59,668 nucleotides of DNA from Mycobacterium asiaticum. GTDB lineage: Bacteria; Actinomycetota; Actinomycetes; Mycobacteriales; Mycobacteriaceae. Positions 26,846 to 35,394 of this stretch are shown here, piece after piece. The translations under genes were made by a program, and so were the position numbers. Under the pieces are notes generated by a model. That model searched no databases and was not told the DNA's origin. It was given only the letters and a program-made list of their open reading frames with translations. The stretch covers positions 1-59,668 of the forward strand of contig NZ_LZMH01000040.1 in assembly GCF_001673635.1 (NCBI RefSeq). Direction: 5' to 3'. Positions within the stretch are counted from its first letter, which is position 1; each line of letters starts with the position of its first letter.

Positions 26846-28336
26846 ATGTCATACGCGATTGTCGAACCGGAGTTACTGACGCTGACGGCCGCCGATGTGG
26901 CAGGTATCGGCGCATCGCTCAAGACGGCCAATGCGGCCGCCGCGGCCACCACAACGGGTTTGCTGGGACCCGGCGCCGACGAGATTTCGGCGGCCATCAC
27001 CGATTTCCTCAATGTGCAGGCTCGCGAGTATCAGGCGATCAGCAACCAGCTGACCGCGGCCATCAATGCCCGGTTTGTGCAGGCGTTGACCGCGGCGGCG
27101 CATTGGTATGCCGGCACCGAGGCGGCCATCGTGGCTTCTCTGCAAAACGCGGAACGCCAACTGCAAGGGATTGCCGGCCTGCTCGCCAATGGTGGTCGCC
27201 CGCCGCAAGCTCCACCCACCGCGGTCCCGACCGAACCGACGACGCCGACCACCCCCACTACACCCACTACACCCACTACACCTACCCCGATTGGACTTTC
27301 CGCGAAGTATGCAACCGCGTCGCAGTGGGATGGCGGCTTCATCGGGAAGTACACAATCACCAATTCCACGGCCACCCCGATAAACAACTGGCAGTTGCAA
27401 TTCACCATGCCCACCGGCTCCGCCATCAGCAGCGCGTGGGGTGGGCAACTGGCGTCTTCGGGGCAGCAGTACACCTTCACCCCGGTCGACCACAACGCCA
27501 CGATTGCGCCGGGCACATCGATCGATGTCGGCTTTCAGGCCGCGCACAGCGGCGCTTACGCCCCGCCGTCCAGCTCGCTGATCAACGGAAGCCCCGTCAC
27601 GACTACCCCGACCACCCCGACCACGCCGACCACGCCGACCACGCCGACCACGCCGACCACGCCGACCGGCGGCACGGTCATCTCGACTCAGTACGGGACG
27701 ACAACGGTCACCGGCGGGTACGTCGTGCAGAACAACGCCTGGAACAACCCAGCCGGCCAGACCATCAACGTCACCCCCACCGGTTTCTCCATCACCCAGA
27801 TGAACGGATCGGCGCCCACCAACGGCGCCCCGCTGGGATACCCGTCGATCTACGAGGGGGTGCACTACGGCACTTCGTCGATAGGCACCAACCTGCCGAT
27901 CCAGCTGGGGCAGATCAATTCGGCGACCACCAGCATCGACTACAACTACGTCCCGACCGGCACCTGGAACGCGTCCTACGACATCTGGCTGGACTCCACC
28001 TACACCACCACCGGGGTCAACGACCAGGAGATCATGATCTGGTTCAACCACCAGGGCCCCATCCAGCCCGTCGGCTCCCCGGTGGGCAACACGACGATCA
28101 ACGGCAAGACGTTCGTCGTCTGGGACGGGAGTAACGGACAGAACAACGTGATGTCCTACGTCGCCACCGAACCGATCGAGGTCTGGACCTTCGACGTGAT
28201 GGACTTCGTCGACCACACCAGCACCATGGAGTCGATCAACGACTCGTGGTACCTGACCAGCATCCAGGCCGGCTTCGAGCCGTGGAGCGGCGGCGTGGGC
28301 CTGGGGGTCGACTCGTTCTCCGCGAACGTCAACTAA
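26846..28336 (+). CDS. PE-domain protein fused to a CBM2 and a GH12 endoglucanase
   Basis: This 496-residue protein has four parts. Residues 1-115 form a PE domain with the type VII signal Y88-x3-E92 (YAGTE). Residues about 131-147 are a Thr/Pro linker. Residues about 149-251 form a cellulose-binding CBM2 with conserved tryptophans at W161, W182 and W198. After a second Thr/Pro linker (252-274), residues 276-496 form a glycoside hydrolase family 12 domain with likely nucleophile E395 in NDQEIMIWF and acid/base E478 in IQAGFEPW. Both catalytic glutamates are present, so an active beta-1,4-glucanase is plausible. In M. tuberculosis I recall PE10, celA2a and celA2b as broken fragments of such a gene; here it is one intact frame. 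The ATG follows AAGGAA. Export would be by an ESX system rather than Sec. Confidence 0.92.
   Translation: MSYAIVEPELLTLTAADVAGIGASLKTANAAAAATTTGLLGPGADEISAAITDFLNVQAREYQAISNQLTAAINARFVQALTAAAHWYAGTEAAIVASLQNAERQLQGIAGLLANGGRPPQAPPTAVPTEPTTPTTPTTPTTPTTPTPIGLSAKYATASQWDGGFIGKYTITNSTATPINNWQLQFTMPTGSAISSAWGGQLASSGQQYTFTPVDHNATIAPGTSIDVGFQAAHSGAYAPPSSSLINGSPVTTTPTTPTTPTTPTTPTTPTTPTGGTVISTQYGTTTVTGGYVVQNNAWNNPAGQTINVTPTGFSITQMNGSAPTNGAPLGYPSIYEGVHYGTSSIGTNLPIQLGQINSATTSIDYNYVPTGTWNASYDIWLDSTYTTTGVNDQEIMIWFNHQGPIQPVGSPVGNTTINGKTFVVWDGSNGQNNVMSYVATEPIEVWTFDVMDFVDHTSTMESINDSWYLTSIQAGFEPWSGGVGLGVDSFSANVN
27236..27286 (+). repeat. Thr-Thr-Pro linker repeat 1 in the PE-GH12 gene
   Basis: A 9-bp unit of the type CCCACTACA is tandemly repeated and encodes the Thr/Thr/Pro linker between the PE and CBM2 domains. 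Copy number may vary between strains. Confidence 0.85.
27599..27667 (+). repeat. Thr-Thr-Pro linker repeat 2 in the PE-GH12 gene
   Basis: About seven tandem copies of a 9-bp unit (ACCACGCCG) encode the linker between CBM2 and GH12. Codons here differ from linker 1 (GC-rich ACG-CCG rather than ACT-ACA), so the two linkers expanded separately. Confidence 0.85.
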
Positions 28337-28363
28337 CGGCTGCACGGGCGTTAGGCTCGTGCC

Positions 28364-29149
28364 GTGAAACGACTGGAAGGCCAGCGAATCCTGGTGACCG
28401 GCGCCGGGTCGGGGATCGGTCAGGCAACCGTGGTGCGCCTATTGGATGAGGGCGCCGCGGTGGTGGGTGCCGACATCGGGGCGGACGGGCTTGCCCGCAC
28501 CCGGGACAAAGCCGGAGCGGCCGGTGATCGGCTGACCACCTACGAGATCGACGTCGCCGACGAGCAGTCGGTCATCGCGGGTGTGCGGTCGGCCGTCGAC
28601 ACGCTGGGCGGTCTGGACTCTCTGGTCAACGCGGCCGGCATCCTGCGGGCCGCCCACACTCACCAAACCACCCTCGAGCTGTGGAACAGCATCATCGCCG
28701 TCAATCTCACCGGCACCTTCCTGGTGGTCCGCGAGGCACTGCCCAAGCTGCTGGACAACCCGCGCAGCACGATCGTGAACTTCAGCTCCACCTCGGCCGC
28801 CTTCGCCCACCCGTATATGGCGGCCTACGCGGCCAGCAAGGGCGGGGTCCAGTCCTTCACCCATGCGCTGGCGCTGGAATATGCCCGCGCCGGGCTGCGC
28901 GCGGTGTGCGTGGCGCCCGGCAGCATCAAGTCCGGCATCACCGACGCCACCGGCGGCTACATCCCCAAGGACGCCGATTGGACGCTGTTCAGCCGGCTGA
29001 TGCCGATCCTGCCGACCACCGAGACATCCAGCGGCGCCGGCATGGCGGACCCGTCCGTGATCGCCGGTGTCATCGCGATGCTGGTGTCGGAGGACGGCGC
29101 GTTCATCACCGGGACAGAAATCCGCATCGACGGCGGCACCCACGCGTAA
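28364..29149 (+). CDS. Short-chain dehydrogenase/reductase (possible Rv3485c counterpart)
   Basis: This 261-residue SDR has TGAGSGIGQA near residue 11, an acidic residue after strand 2 (GADIGADG, favouring NAD), VNAAG in place of NNAG, catalytic serine in FSSTSAAFAH and Y-x3-K in YAASKGG. The C terminus ITGTEIRIDGGTHA is typical. It sits beside cpsA in convergent orientation, the same arrangement as Rv3485c-cpsA in M. tuberculosis, though Rv3485c is longer. The GTG start at 28364 is 27 bp after the PE-GH12 stop, so read-through from that gene is possible. Confidence 0.83.
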   Translation: MKRLEGQRILVTGAGSGIGQATVVRLLDEGAAVVGADIGADGLARTRDKAGAAGDRLTTYEIDVADEQSVIAGVRSAVDTLGGLDSLVNAAGILRAAHTHQTTLELWNSIIAVNLTGTFLVVREALPKLLDNPRSTIVNFSSTSAAFAHPYMAAYAASKGGVQSFTHALALEYARAGLRAVCVAPGSIKSGITDATGGYIPKDADWTLFSRLMPILPTTETSSGAGMADPSVIAGVIAMLVSEDGAFITGTEIRIDGGTHA

Positions 29150-29163
29150 TTCGCGGTCGTCTC

Positions 29164-29239
29164 CCGCCCGTTCGCCGTCGAGCGTCACGCTGGCACAACG
29201 GCCGACGTCGAGAGCCACACTGGCGTGACGCTGGGCGGG
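29164..29239. terminator. Inverted repeat between convergent SDR and cpsA genes
   Basis: AGCGTCACGC (29181-29190) is a perfect inverted match to GCGTGACGCT (29223-29232), and CCCGCCC (29164-29170) pairs with GGGCGGG (29233-29239). The element fills most of the 129-bp gap between two convergent stop codons. No T-run follows, as is common in mycobacteria. It may act as a bidirectional terminator or be a copy of a dispersed mycobacterial repeat. Confidence 0.5.
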
Positions 29240-29278
29240 TAAGCGACAACCGGCGGCAACGCGGTGAGCCCGCTCGCG

Positions 29279-30847
29279 CTAGTTCACGCAGGGCACCCCG
29301 CCGCCGTCGATCGGCTTACCGTGATCGGGCGTCGGGTAGGTGGTGGCGGTGCCGTTGTAGTAGTACGTGTTGGCCTTGCTGGTCGTCGTGGTCGTCGTCG
29401 TGCTCGTGGTCGTGTCGTCCGCGTCGGGCAGGGAGAAGTTGGTGTCCACGGTCACCCGGATGTGCCCCGGCGAGATGCTGGAGTCCGGCTGCTTGGGCGC
29501 GTCGACGCCGAGCACAGTGGCGATGTTCTGCGCGTCGGCCTCGGCGCCCGCCCCGTATTGGATCGTCGTGTACGACGGGTCACCCGACTCGCGGTCGCGG
29601 ACCTGGCCGGCGGTATAGCCGCGCTTCTTCAACGCGGTGGACAACTGGCTGGCCATACCGCTGATGCTGCCGGCGTTGATCACGTCGACGACGGTCGACG
29701 GGTTGGGCTTGGCGCTCGTGGTGGCGGGTGCAGTGGACGGCGTCGCCGTCCCGAACGCCGCGGCGATCTCCGCCTTGATCGCGGCCTGGTCGATGATGTT
29801 GACGTCCTGGCCGTCGATGTTGTCGTAGCGGACGACCGGCAGGGTGCGGAACTCGACCTGACTTTGACCGGGGCCGCCCGCCAGTTCGCCCATCCGGCGG
29901 AACAGGCCCTCGTCCCAGCCGGCCGACAGCACCACGTCCTTGCGGGCGACGGCCATCAGGCTGTTGAGCCGGTCCAGGTTGGTGAAGGTGCCCGAGTCCT
30001 GCAAGTCGTGCATCACCGACGACAGGAAAGCCTGTTGGCGATGGGTCCGGTCCAGGTCGCCGTTTTCCAGACCGTGCCGCTGCCGCACGAAGGACAGGGC
30101 CTGGGAGGCGTCCAGTCGCTGACGTCCGGCGGGGAAGTCGGCCCCCGAGTACGAGTCGTAGACGGGGTGGTTCAGGCACACGTCGACCCCGCCCAGCGTC
30201 TGGGCCAGGTCGTAGAAACCCGCCAGGTTGATCTCGGCGAAGTAGTCGATCGGGACACCGGTCAGACTGCGCACCGCGCGCAGCGTCGCGGTCCGGCCGG
30301 CCTCGCGGCCCCGCGCCTCGAGTTCGCGCTGCGAGCCCACCCCCTGGTTGGCGAGCTGGTTGGCGACGTACTGCTTGGTGAGCCCGTACGCCTCCTTGAT
30401 CTTGATGTGGTTGTAGCCCGGCACGCCGTTGAACGGCACCCAGTCGTCACGTGGGATGGAGAACGCGACGACCTTCCCGTCGCCTCCGACGTGCACCAGG
30501 ATCAGCGTGTTGGTGTTGTAGCCGCCTTGATCGGAATCCCCGGCGTGCAGGTGCTTGAGGATGGACCAGGGCAGGTCGTTGCCCTCCTGGTCCTTGCGGG
30601 AGTCCAGCCCGATCAACAGGATGTTCATGCTGTCGCCGGTCGACCGCGGGTCCTCGGCGGTCAGCGCCTGCGAGATCGTGATTCCGCCGAGTGCGCCGTG
30701 CGCCACCCAGTAGCCGGCACCCGTCATTCCCACCGCAACCGCGGAGGCCAGCGCCATGACAGCGCGCGACAACCGTTTGCGCACCCGCGACGGCTGCTTG
30801 GCGGCACGTTGATTCTTCAGGCGGTGCGCACCGCCCGAACGCCCCAC
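29279..30847 (-). CDS. cpsA: LytR-CpsA-Psr family cell-wall ligase CpsA
   Basis: This protein of about 522 residues is an LCP-family enzyme; these transfer polyprenyl-linked arabinogalactan (or similar polymers) onto peptidoglycan. It has a basic cytoplasmic N terminus, one membrane helix (AVMALASAVAVGMTGAGYWV), the LCP domain with conserved NILLIGLDSR, SIPRDDWVP, a NHIKIKEAYG helix, GVPIDYFAEINLAGF and LSFVRQRHG, and a C-terminal LytR_C domain (DVINAGSISGMASQL) followed by a Thr/Ser-rich stretch of about 12 threonines. M. tuberculosis CpsA is 512 residues. The GTG at 30847 is chosen from length and charge; the frame remains open 38 codons upstream, so the start is uncertain. Confidence 0.9.
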   Translation of the reverse strand: MGRSGGAHRLKNQRAAKQPSRVRKRLSRAVMALASAVAVGMTGAGYWVAHGALGGITISQALTAEDPRSTGDSMNILLIGLDSRKDQEGNDLPWSILKHLHAGDSDQGGYNTNTLILVHVGGDGKVVAFSIPRDDWVPFNGVPGYNHIKIKEAYGLTKQYVANQLANQGVGSQRELEARGREAGRTATLRAVRSLTGVPIDYFAEINLAGFYDLAQTLGGVDVCLNHPVYDSYSGADFPAGRQRLDASQALSFVRQRHGLENGDLDRTHRQQAFLSSVMHDLQDSGTFTNLDRLNSLMAVARKDVVLSAGWDEGLFRRMGELAGGPGQSQVEFRTLPVVRYDNIDGQDVNIIDQAAIKAEIAAAFGTATPSTAPATTSAKPNPSTVVDVINAGSISGMASQLSTALKKRGYTAGQVRDRESGDPSYTTIQYGAGAEADAQNIATVLGVDAPKQPDSSISPGHIRVTVDTNFSLPDADDTTTSTTTTTTTSKANTYYYNGTATTYPTPDHGKPIDGGGVPCVN

Positions 30848-31094
30848 TAGCGCCCCCGACCAAGCACCGCGAAACCGGCCGGCGCGCGGCCGGCGGTTTG
30901 CGGTGAAGTCGTTCGACGCATGCCGTCTAGTATGCGGTAGCTTGCTGTACGGCCCCAACACGAAGTCGCTGTTGTGCGCAGGCTCACCCGTGTCTGTAGC
31001 CCGCCTCGGCGCCGCTAAACTTCTGCGACCAGCGCATTCGGCTACAATTCGGCACGTCCGGAGGGGATCACAACGGGAAAGGTCGGCATCTGGG

Positions 31095-31754
31095 ATGGTT
31101 GCTGAGGACGTCGATCCCGACTGGCCGCCGCCCGCCTACGACCCGTCCGACGACCTGGACACCACGCCGCCATCGACGGGCCGGGCCGTTTGGCTGGTCG
31201 CCGCGCTCATCGCCGTGGTCGTGATCGCCGCCGTAGCGACCTACGTGGCCAAGCATGCGGACGCCCCGCAGCGGGCGGCCGACTCGCCGCAGCAGACCAC
31301 CGCCGCCGCACCGACGTCGGCCGCCGGCAGCGCGCCGACGGACCCGTGCGGACCCGACCAGGCAGCGGCGCTCGCCGCGGCGCTGGCCAAGGTTCCGCCC
31401 GACCGCAAGACCGGCAAGCAATGGGATCCAAAGGTGCTGTCGGGCAATTACGACCCGTGCGCCGAGCTGTCGGGCGTGGTGGTGACCGTGCGCGACGCGA
31501 CCCGCAGCGCCCCCGATCTGGCGCTGTTGTTTCACCGCGGCGACTTCGTCGGGACCGCGACACCCAACGCGTATTCGTTCACCGAACTCGAGGCACCGGC
31601 ATCTAACGGGAAGACCGTGGTGCTGACCTATCGGACCGGCCAAAGCTGTGACAGCTGCCCCGACGGCACCCTGACCACGGTCGGATACCAGTGGCGCGAC
31701 GACAAGGTCCAGATGCTCGACACACCACCGGTGTCGCTCGATTCACCGCCGTGA
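31095..31754 (+). CDS. Membrane-anchored protein with LppP/LprE-like domain (Rv3483c-like)
   Basis: This 219-residue protein (220 for Rv3483c) has an acidic, Pro-rich cytoplasmic N terminus, one membrane segment (about 36-57, VWLVAALIAVVVIAAVATYV), a Ala/Thr/Pro linker and an extracellular domain starting DPCGPDQAAAL. That domain, with NYDPCAELSGVVVTV and APDLALLFHRGDFVG, resembles the LppP/LprE lipoprotein family; cysteine pairs CG/PC and SCDSC could form disulfides. ATG at 31095 is chosen to match the family length. It diverges from cpsA across about 250 bp. The function is unknown; the setting suggests an envelope role. Confidence 0.8.
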   Translation: MVAEDVDPDWPPPAYDPSDDLDTTPPSTGRAVWLVAALIAVVVIAAVATYVAKHADAPQRAADSPQQTTAAAPTSAAGSAPTDPCGPDQAAALAAALAKVPPDRKTGKQWDPKVLSGNYDPCAELSGVVVTVRDATRSAPDLALLFHRGDFVGTATPNAYSFTELEAPASNGKTVVLTYRTGQSCDSCPDGTLTTVGYQWRDDKVQMLDTPPVSLDSPP

Positions 31755-31812
31755 GCCGTTCGGTACTGAGTAGTTGATCCGCCCGCCTTCTCCCGCATCG
31801 AATGGAGCGACA

Positions 31813-32544
31813 GTGCCAACTTCGCCACCGGCAGGCTGGTACGTCGACCCCGATGGGTCCGGCGGCCAGCGCTACTGGGACGGCGCCGGGTGGACCACCC
31901 ACCGTCGGACATCGGGGGCGCCCACCGGCCTGGCAGCCCGGGTGCGCAGGGGCTGGGCGGTGCTGCCGATCGGGCTCCGGGTGGTGCTTCCACTGGCCCT
32001 CGTGGTGGCGCTGATCGCCGTCGGCTTCACCGTGTTCACTTCCTCGCCACGAGACGACTGGGCACGGCTGCCCAACCGCCTCAGTTGCCGCACCGAGAGC
32101 GGGCACGTTCCGCCGCCCAAGATCACGGTGTCCTCGGTGGACGTCAAGCACCCGCGGGGCAGCGTGCTGCAACTGGCGGTTCGGTTCGCCCAACCGCTGC
32201 CCCCGGTGCCGATCGGGACCCGCGCGACCCGGTTCGTGGGTTACGTGCTGACCTACAGCATCGCCAACAACGGCACCCCGTTCGCCGAACTGGGTCCCGA
32301 GCCCGACACCAACGACCTCGCCATCACCAGCACGCGGACGGCCAGCCCGGGGGAGAACCGGATGCGCTTCGACCGGGACACCAACGCTCGCATCACCGCG
32401 CCGGACACGGTCGAGATGCTGCTCGACCTCAACCGGTTCGACGTCGCCAGCCAGCCAGTGTCCCCGGAGCTGACGCTGCGCGCTCAGTTCAATACGCCGT
32501 CGACGACAACCGTCCAGTTCGCGCCGCAGGTGTGCCGCGCCTGA
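31813..32544 (+). CDS. DUF2510-domain membrane protein (Rv3482c-like)
   Basis: This protein of about 243 residues starts with a DUF2510 motif, PPAGWYVDPDGSGGQRYWDG followed by WTTH, a short Trp/Tyr module common at the cytoplasmic N terminus of actinobacterial membrane proteins. One membrane helix follows (GLRVVLPLALVVALIAVGFTV region), then an extracellular beta-rich domain of about 170 residues with two cysteines (LSCRT and PQVCRA). GTG at 31813 is preferred because it starts directly before the module; TTG at 31774 is an alternative. It follows the Rv3483c-like gene by 58 bp on the same strand, so they are probably co-transcribed. Confidence 0.75.
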   Translation: MPTSPPAGWYVDPDGSGGQRYWDGAGWTTHRRTSGAPTGLAARVRRGWAVLPIGLRVVLPLALVVALIAVGFTVFTSSPRDDWARLPNRLSCRTESGHVPPPKITVSSVDVKHPRGSVLQLAVRFAQPLPPVPIGTRATRFVGYVLTYSIANNGTPFAELGPEPDTNDLAITSTRTASPGENRMRFDRDTNARITAPDTVEMLLDLNRFDVASQPVSPELTLRAQFNTPSTTTVQFAPQVCRA

Positions 32545-32555
32545 CGGGACACCCG

Positions 32556-32933
32556 TCAGCAGTACTGATAGTCAATGTGCCAGCGGCCGTTGACGTAGTC
32601 GGCGACGAAGTGGCCGCCCAGACTGGGATCCGCGTCATTGACGTTCCCCGAGCCGCCGGTCCCAGGCCGGAAGCCGGGCGGATCCCAGGTGACCGATTGC
32701 GGGTCCGCCGGCAGGTCCGGCGTGCAACTGGCCTGCTTGGCGACGTAGCCGTCGACGACGTGGCGTTCTGCGGTCGCCTGGTCGGCGCCGTCGGCAGGCG
32801 GCTCGGAAGGGCACAGGTAGTGCGCGGCGCAGAAGTCCTCGCTTGCGGTGACCAGCGCGACGTTCGTCATCCGTACCGACGCGAGGGCACCGCCGAGCAT
32901 CAACGCCGACACCACCAGCGCAGCTATCCGCAC
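32556..32933 (-). CDS. Small secreted protein of unknown function
   Basis: This 125-residue protein has a hydrophobic N-terminal segment (RIAALVVSALMLGGALASV) acting as a signal peptide or anchor and a mature part with four cysteines (DFCAAHYLC, ASCTP, YQYC at the very end). The C-terminal GGHFVADYVNGRWHIDYQYC suggests a small beta domain. It is convergent with the Rv3482c-like gene (12 bp apart) and follows another small exported protein on the same strand by 12 bp. No family is recognised. Confidence 0.65.
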   Translation of the reverse strand: MRIAALVVSALMLGGALASVRMTNVALVTASEDFCAAHYLCPSEPPADGADQATAERHVVDGYVAKQASCTPDLPADPQSVTWDPPGFRPGTGGSGNVNDADPSLGGHFVADYVNGRWHIDYQYC

Positions 32934-32945
32934 CTGTCCTCCCGT

Positions 32946-33185
32946 CTATCTGGCTCTCTCGACCTCTTCACCTGAGGTGTAGAAGACCGGGATATCCGAG
33001 CCCAACACGTTTTCCAACAGGAATACCGCCACTGGCTCGACTTCGTAGTAGTAGTGGACGTTGCCGTCGGCGTCCACCGCGGTCGCGCAGGTGCGGCCGG
33101 GCGCGCCACACCGCTGCTTGATCGGCATCGCCAGCGCTGCCGCCACCAGCAGCACGGATATCCCGATCACCAGGGGCGTTCTCAT
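32946..33185 (-). CDS. Small exported protein of unknown function
   Basis: This 79-residue protein has a signal-peptide-like N terminus (RTPLVIGISVLLVAAALAMP) and a short mature part with two cysteines (QRCGAPGRTC) and a VDADGNVHYYYEVEPVA segment. It precedes the 125-residue exported protein with 12 bp between, forming a two-gene unit on the minus strand that diverges from the TDT transporter. Such DADGNVHYY-type small proteins recur in mycobacteria, but I know no function for them. Confidence 0.65.
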   Translation of the reverse strand: MRTPLVIGISVLLVAAALAMPIKQRCGAPGRTCATAVDADGNVHYYYEVEPVAVFLLENVLGSDIPVFYTSGEEVERAR

Positions 33186-33261
33186 CGAGATACGAACCTC
33201 GTTTCGTCAAGCCTGCCCTGACCGCAGTGTACGACCGGCCGCGGCAGTAGGTTGCTCAGCT

Positions 33262-34422
33262 ATGGCCACCGTGAGCCCGGACGACGCGTCGTCGGCGCAC
33301 CCGCGCGTCGAGGTGCTGGGCAACATCGGACCCAACTGGTTCGCCTCGGTGATGGGCACCGGGATAGTTGCCATCGCCGGCGCCACCCTGCCCGTGCACG
33401 TGCCGGGGCTGCGCGGGTTCACCCACGGGGTGTGGGTGTTCGCGGCGGTCCTGCTGGTCGTACTCATCGTGCTGGTGGGCGGCCACTGGCTGCGGAACCC
33501 GAAGGTCGCGCGCACCCACGCCCGCAACCCGCAGATGGCCCACTATTACGGGGCCGCTCCGATGGCGCTGATGACCGTGGGCGCCGGTGCCGTGCTGGTC
33601 TCCGGGGACCTGATCGGCGAGCAGATCGCCGTCGACCTGGACTGGGTGTTGTGGACGGCCGGCACGCTGGGCGGTCTGTTCACCGCGGTGAGCATCCCGT
33701 TCCTGATGTTCACCCAGCTGCACGTCGAGCCCGACGCAGCGTTCGGCGGCTGGCTGATGCCGGTCGTCCCGCCGATGGTGTCGGCAGCGACGGGAGCCTT
33801 GCTGCTTCCGCACATGCCGCCGGGGACGGGCCGCGAGACCATGCTTTACGGCTGCTACGCGATGTTCGGGCTGTCGCTGCTGGCATCGGCGAACATCATC
33901 GCGATGATCTGGAGTCGCCTGGTTCTCTACGGTACGTCCGGGTCGACGCGGGTGCCGACGTTGTGGATCGTGCTCGGCCCGCTCGGGCAGTCCGTCACTG
34001 CCGCGGGACTGCTGGCAGCGGCCGCGTCCACCGGTGCGGTCGACCGCCGACTGTCCGAAGCGATGAACGCATTCGCCATCATTTTCGGCGTGCCGGTGTG
34101 GGGCTTCGCGGTGCTGTGGATCGCGCTTGCCACCGCCCTGACCGTGCGCACCCTGCGACGTGGCATGCCGTTCGCCCTGACGTGGTGGAGCCTGACGTTC
34201 CCGGTAGGCACCTTTGTCACAGGTACCTCGCAATTGGCCGTCCACACCCACCTTCCGGCGTTTCGGGTGGCCGCGATGATCGCCTATCTCGGCCTGCTGC
34301 TGACCTGGATCCTGGTGACGGTCCGGACCGCGCAGGGCAGCGTGGGCGGCACTCTGCTCAAGCTGCCGCCGAGTTCGGATCCCGTGAAGGCCAGCAAGGA
34401 CGCCGCGGCCGACGCAAACTGA
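33262..34422 (+). CDS. TDT-family transporter (tellurite-resistance/C4-dicarboxylate type)
   Basis: This 386-residue membrane protein has about ten hydrophobic segments and the TDT-family opening motif, IGPNWFASVMGTGIVAIAGA (residues 23-42). Other family signatures are the QLHVEP segment, WWSLTFPVGTFVTGT, and a final helix before a charged tail (VKASKDAAADAN). TDT members include malate permeases, tellurite-resistance TehA-type channels and the yeast sulfite exporter SSU1, so the substrate is an anion that cannot be named from sequence alone. The ATG at 33262 precedes the conserved motif by a normal distance. A GAP-type membrane protein follows 53 bp downstream. Confidence 0.85.
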   Translation: MATVSPDDASSAHPRVEVLGNIGPNWFASVMGTGIVAIAGATLPVHVPGLRGFTHGVWVFAAVLLVVLIVLVGGHWLRNPKVARTHARNPQMAHYYGAAPMALMTVGAGAVLVSGDLIGEQIAVDLDWVLWTAGTLGGLFTAVSIPFLMFTQLHVEPDAAFGGWLMPVVPPMVSAATGALLLPHMPPGTGRETMLYGCYAMFGLSLLASANIIAMIWSRLVLYGTSGSTRVPTLWIVLGPLGQSVTAAGLLAAAASTGAVDRRLSEAMNAFAIIFGVPVWGFAVLWIALATALTVRTLRRGMPFALTWWSLTFPVGTFVTGTSQLAVHTHLPAFRVAAMIAYLGLLLTWILVTVRTAQGSVGGTLLKLPPSSDPVKASKDAAADAN

Positions 34423-34475
34423 GCTTTGCGTCAATTCGGGCTTCGGCTGACTGCCCCGTGGGAAGATTGCTGCCC

Positions 34476-35147
34476 GTGACAGGACATTGGAGCTCGGTGC
34501 TGACGGCTCTCATCCCGTTGGCTCTGGTTATTGCGGTCTCGCCGTTGACGATCATTCCGGCGGTGCTGGTCCTGCATTCGCCGCGGCCGCGTCCTACCGG
34601 GTTGGCGTTCCTGGGCGGCTGGTTGCTGGGGCTGTGCGCGCTGACCGCGATCTTCGTCTCGGCGGCCGGGCTGCTCGGTGGTCTGCAGAAGACGCCGCCG
34701 GCCTGGGCGTCCTGGCTGCGTGTCGTGCTCGGGTCGGCGTTGATCCTGTTCGGCATCTATCGCTGGCTGACCCGGCACCGCGAGTCCCAGGAGCCGCGCT
34801 GGATGAGGGCGTTCGGCACCATCACGCCGGTGCGGGCCGGCGTGACGGCCCTGATTCTGACGGTGGTCCGGCTGGAGGTGTCGCTGCTGTGCCTGGCGGC
34901 CGGGGTGGCCATCGGCACCGGAGGGTTCGATGCCGGCGGCAAATTCCTCGCGTCCGCGGTGTTCGTCGTGGTCTCCGCGTCGACGGTGGCGATCCCGATC
35001 CTGGCTTACGTCAGTGCCGGGGACCGCTTGGACGAACCGCTGACCAGACTCAAGGACTGGATGTCGAAGAACCATGCGGCAATGCTCGGCGCCGTCCTGG
35101 TGCTCATCGGGTTGATGGTGCTCTACAACGGTGCCAAGGCCTTGTGA
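34476..35147 (+). CDS. GAP-family integral membrane protein
   Basis: This 223-residue protein has six predicted membrane segments and resembles the GAP/Sap family (LysE/cadmium-resistance superfamily), known in mycobacteria from glycopeptidolipid export loci. Features are the opening IPLALVIAVSPLTIIPAVLVL with the conserved S-P, FLGGWLLGL, a charged cytoplasmic loop (TRHRESQEPRW) and a last helix LGAVLVLIGLMVLYNG. The GTG at 34476 is preferred. It is probably in an operon with the TDT transporter. A specific cargo cannot be assigned; no glycopeptidolipid genes are present nearby. Confidence 0.75.
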   Translation: MTGHWSSVLTALIPLALVIAVSPLTIIPAVLVLHSPRPRPTGLAFLGGWLLGLCALTAIFVSAAGLLGGLQKTPPAWASWLRVVLGSALILFGIYRWLTRHRESQEPRWMRAFGTITPVRAGVTALILTVVRLEVSLLCLAAGVAIGTGGFDAGGKFLASAVFVVVSASTVAIPILAYVSAGDRLDEPLTRLKDWMSKNHAAMLGAVLVLIGLMVLYNGAKAL

Positions 35148-35394
35148 CAAAGCTTGTGACAAAGTCGCGGCCGCCGGCAGGGTGCTGGCCCTGGTTGCCG
35201 CGGCGCTCATCCTGACGTTGACGTTGCTGCCGTCCAGCGTCAGGTCTTCTCCGCTCAGGGGGTAAAGCCGGCTGATCGAACACGCTGTCGGGCGGTCGTT
35301 TCTCATGTTTAGCTTGAAGACGGCCGTGCGTCCCTGCGGGTGCGGTTTTAATGTATTTGCCGAAGTATCATCTGGTTTTCGCTGAGGGGGCCGA

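Noticed and set aside
27599..27667. Short 9-bp tandem repeats considered as a minisatellite or regulatory array.
   Set aside because: They are in frame and encode a Thr/Thr/Pro linker between enzyme domains.
35130..35146. CCAAGGCCTTGTG resembles the KstR2 operator core CAAGnnCTTG.
   Set aside because: It lies inside the 3' end of the GAP-type gene, has mismatches at both outer positions and no KstR2-type genes are adjacent.
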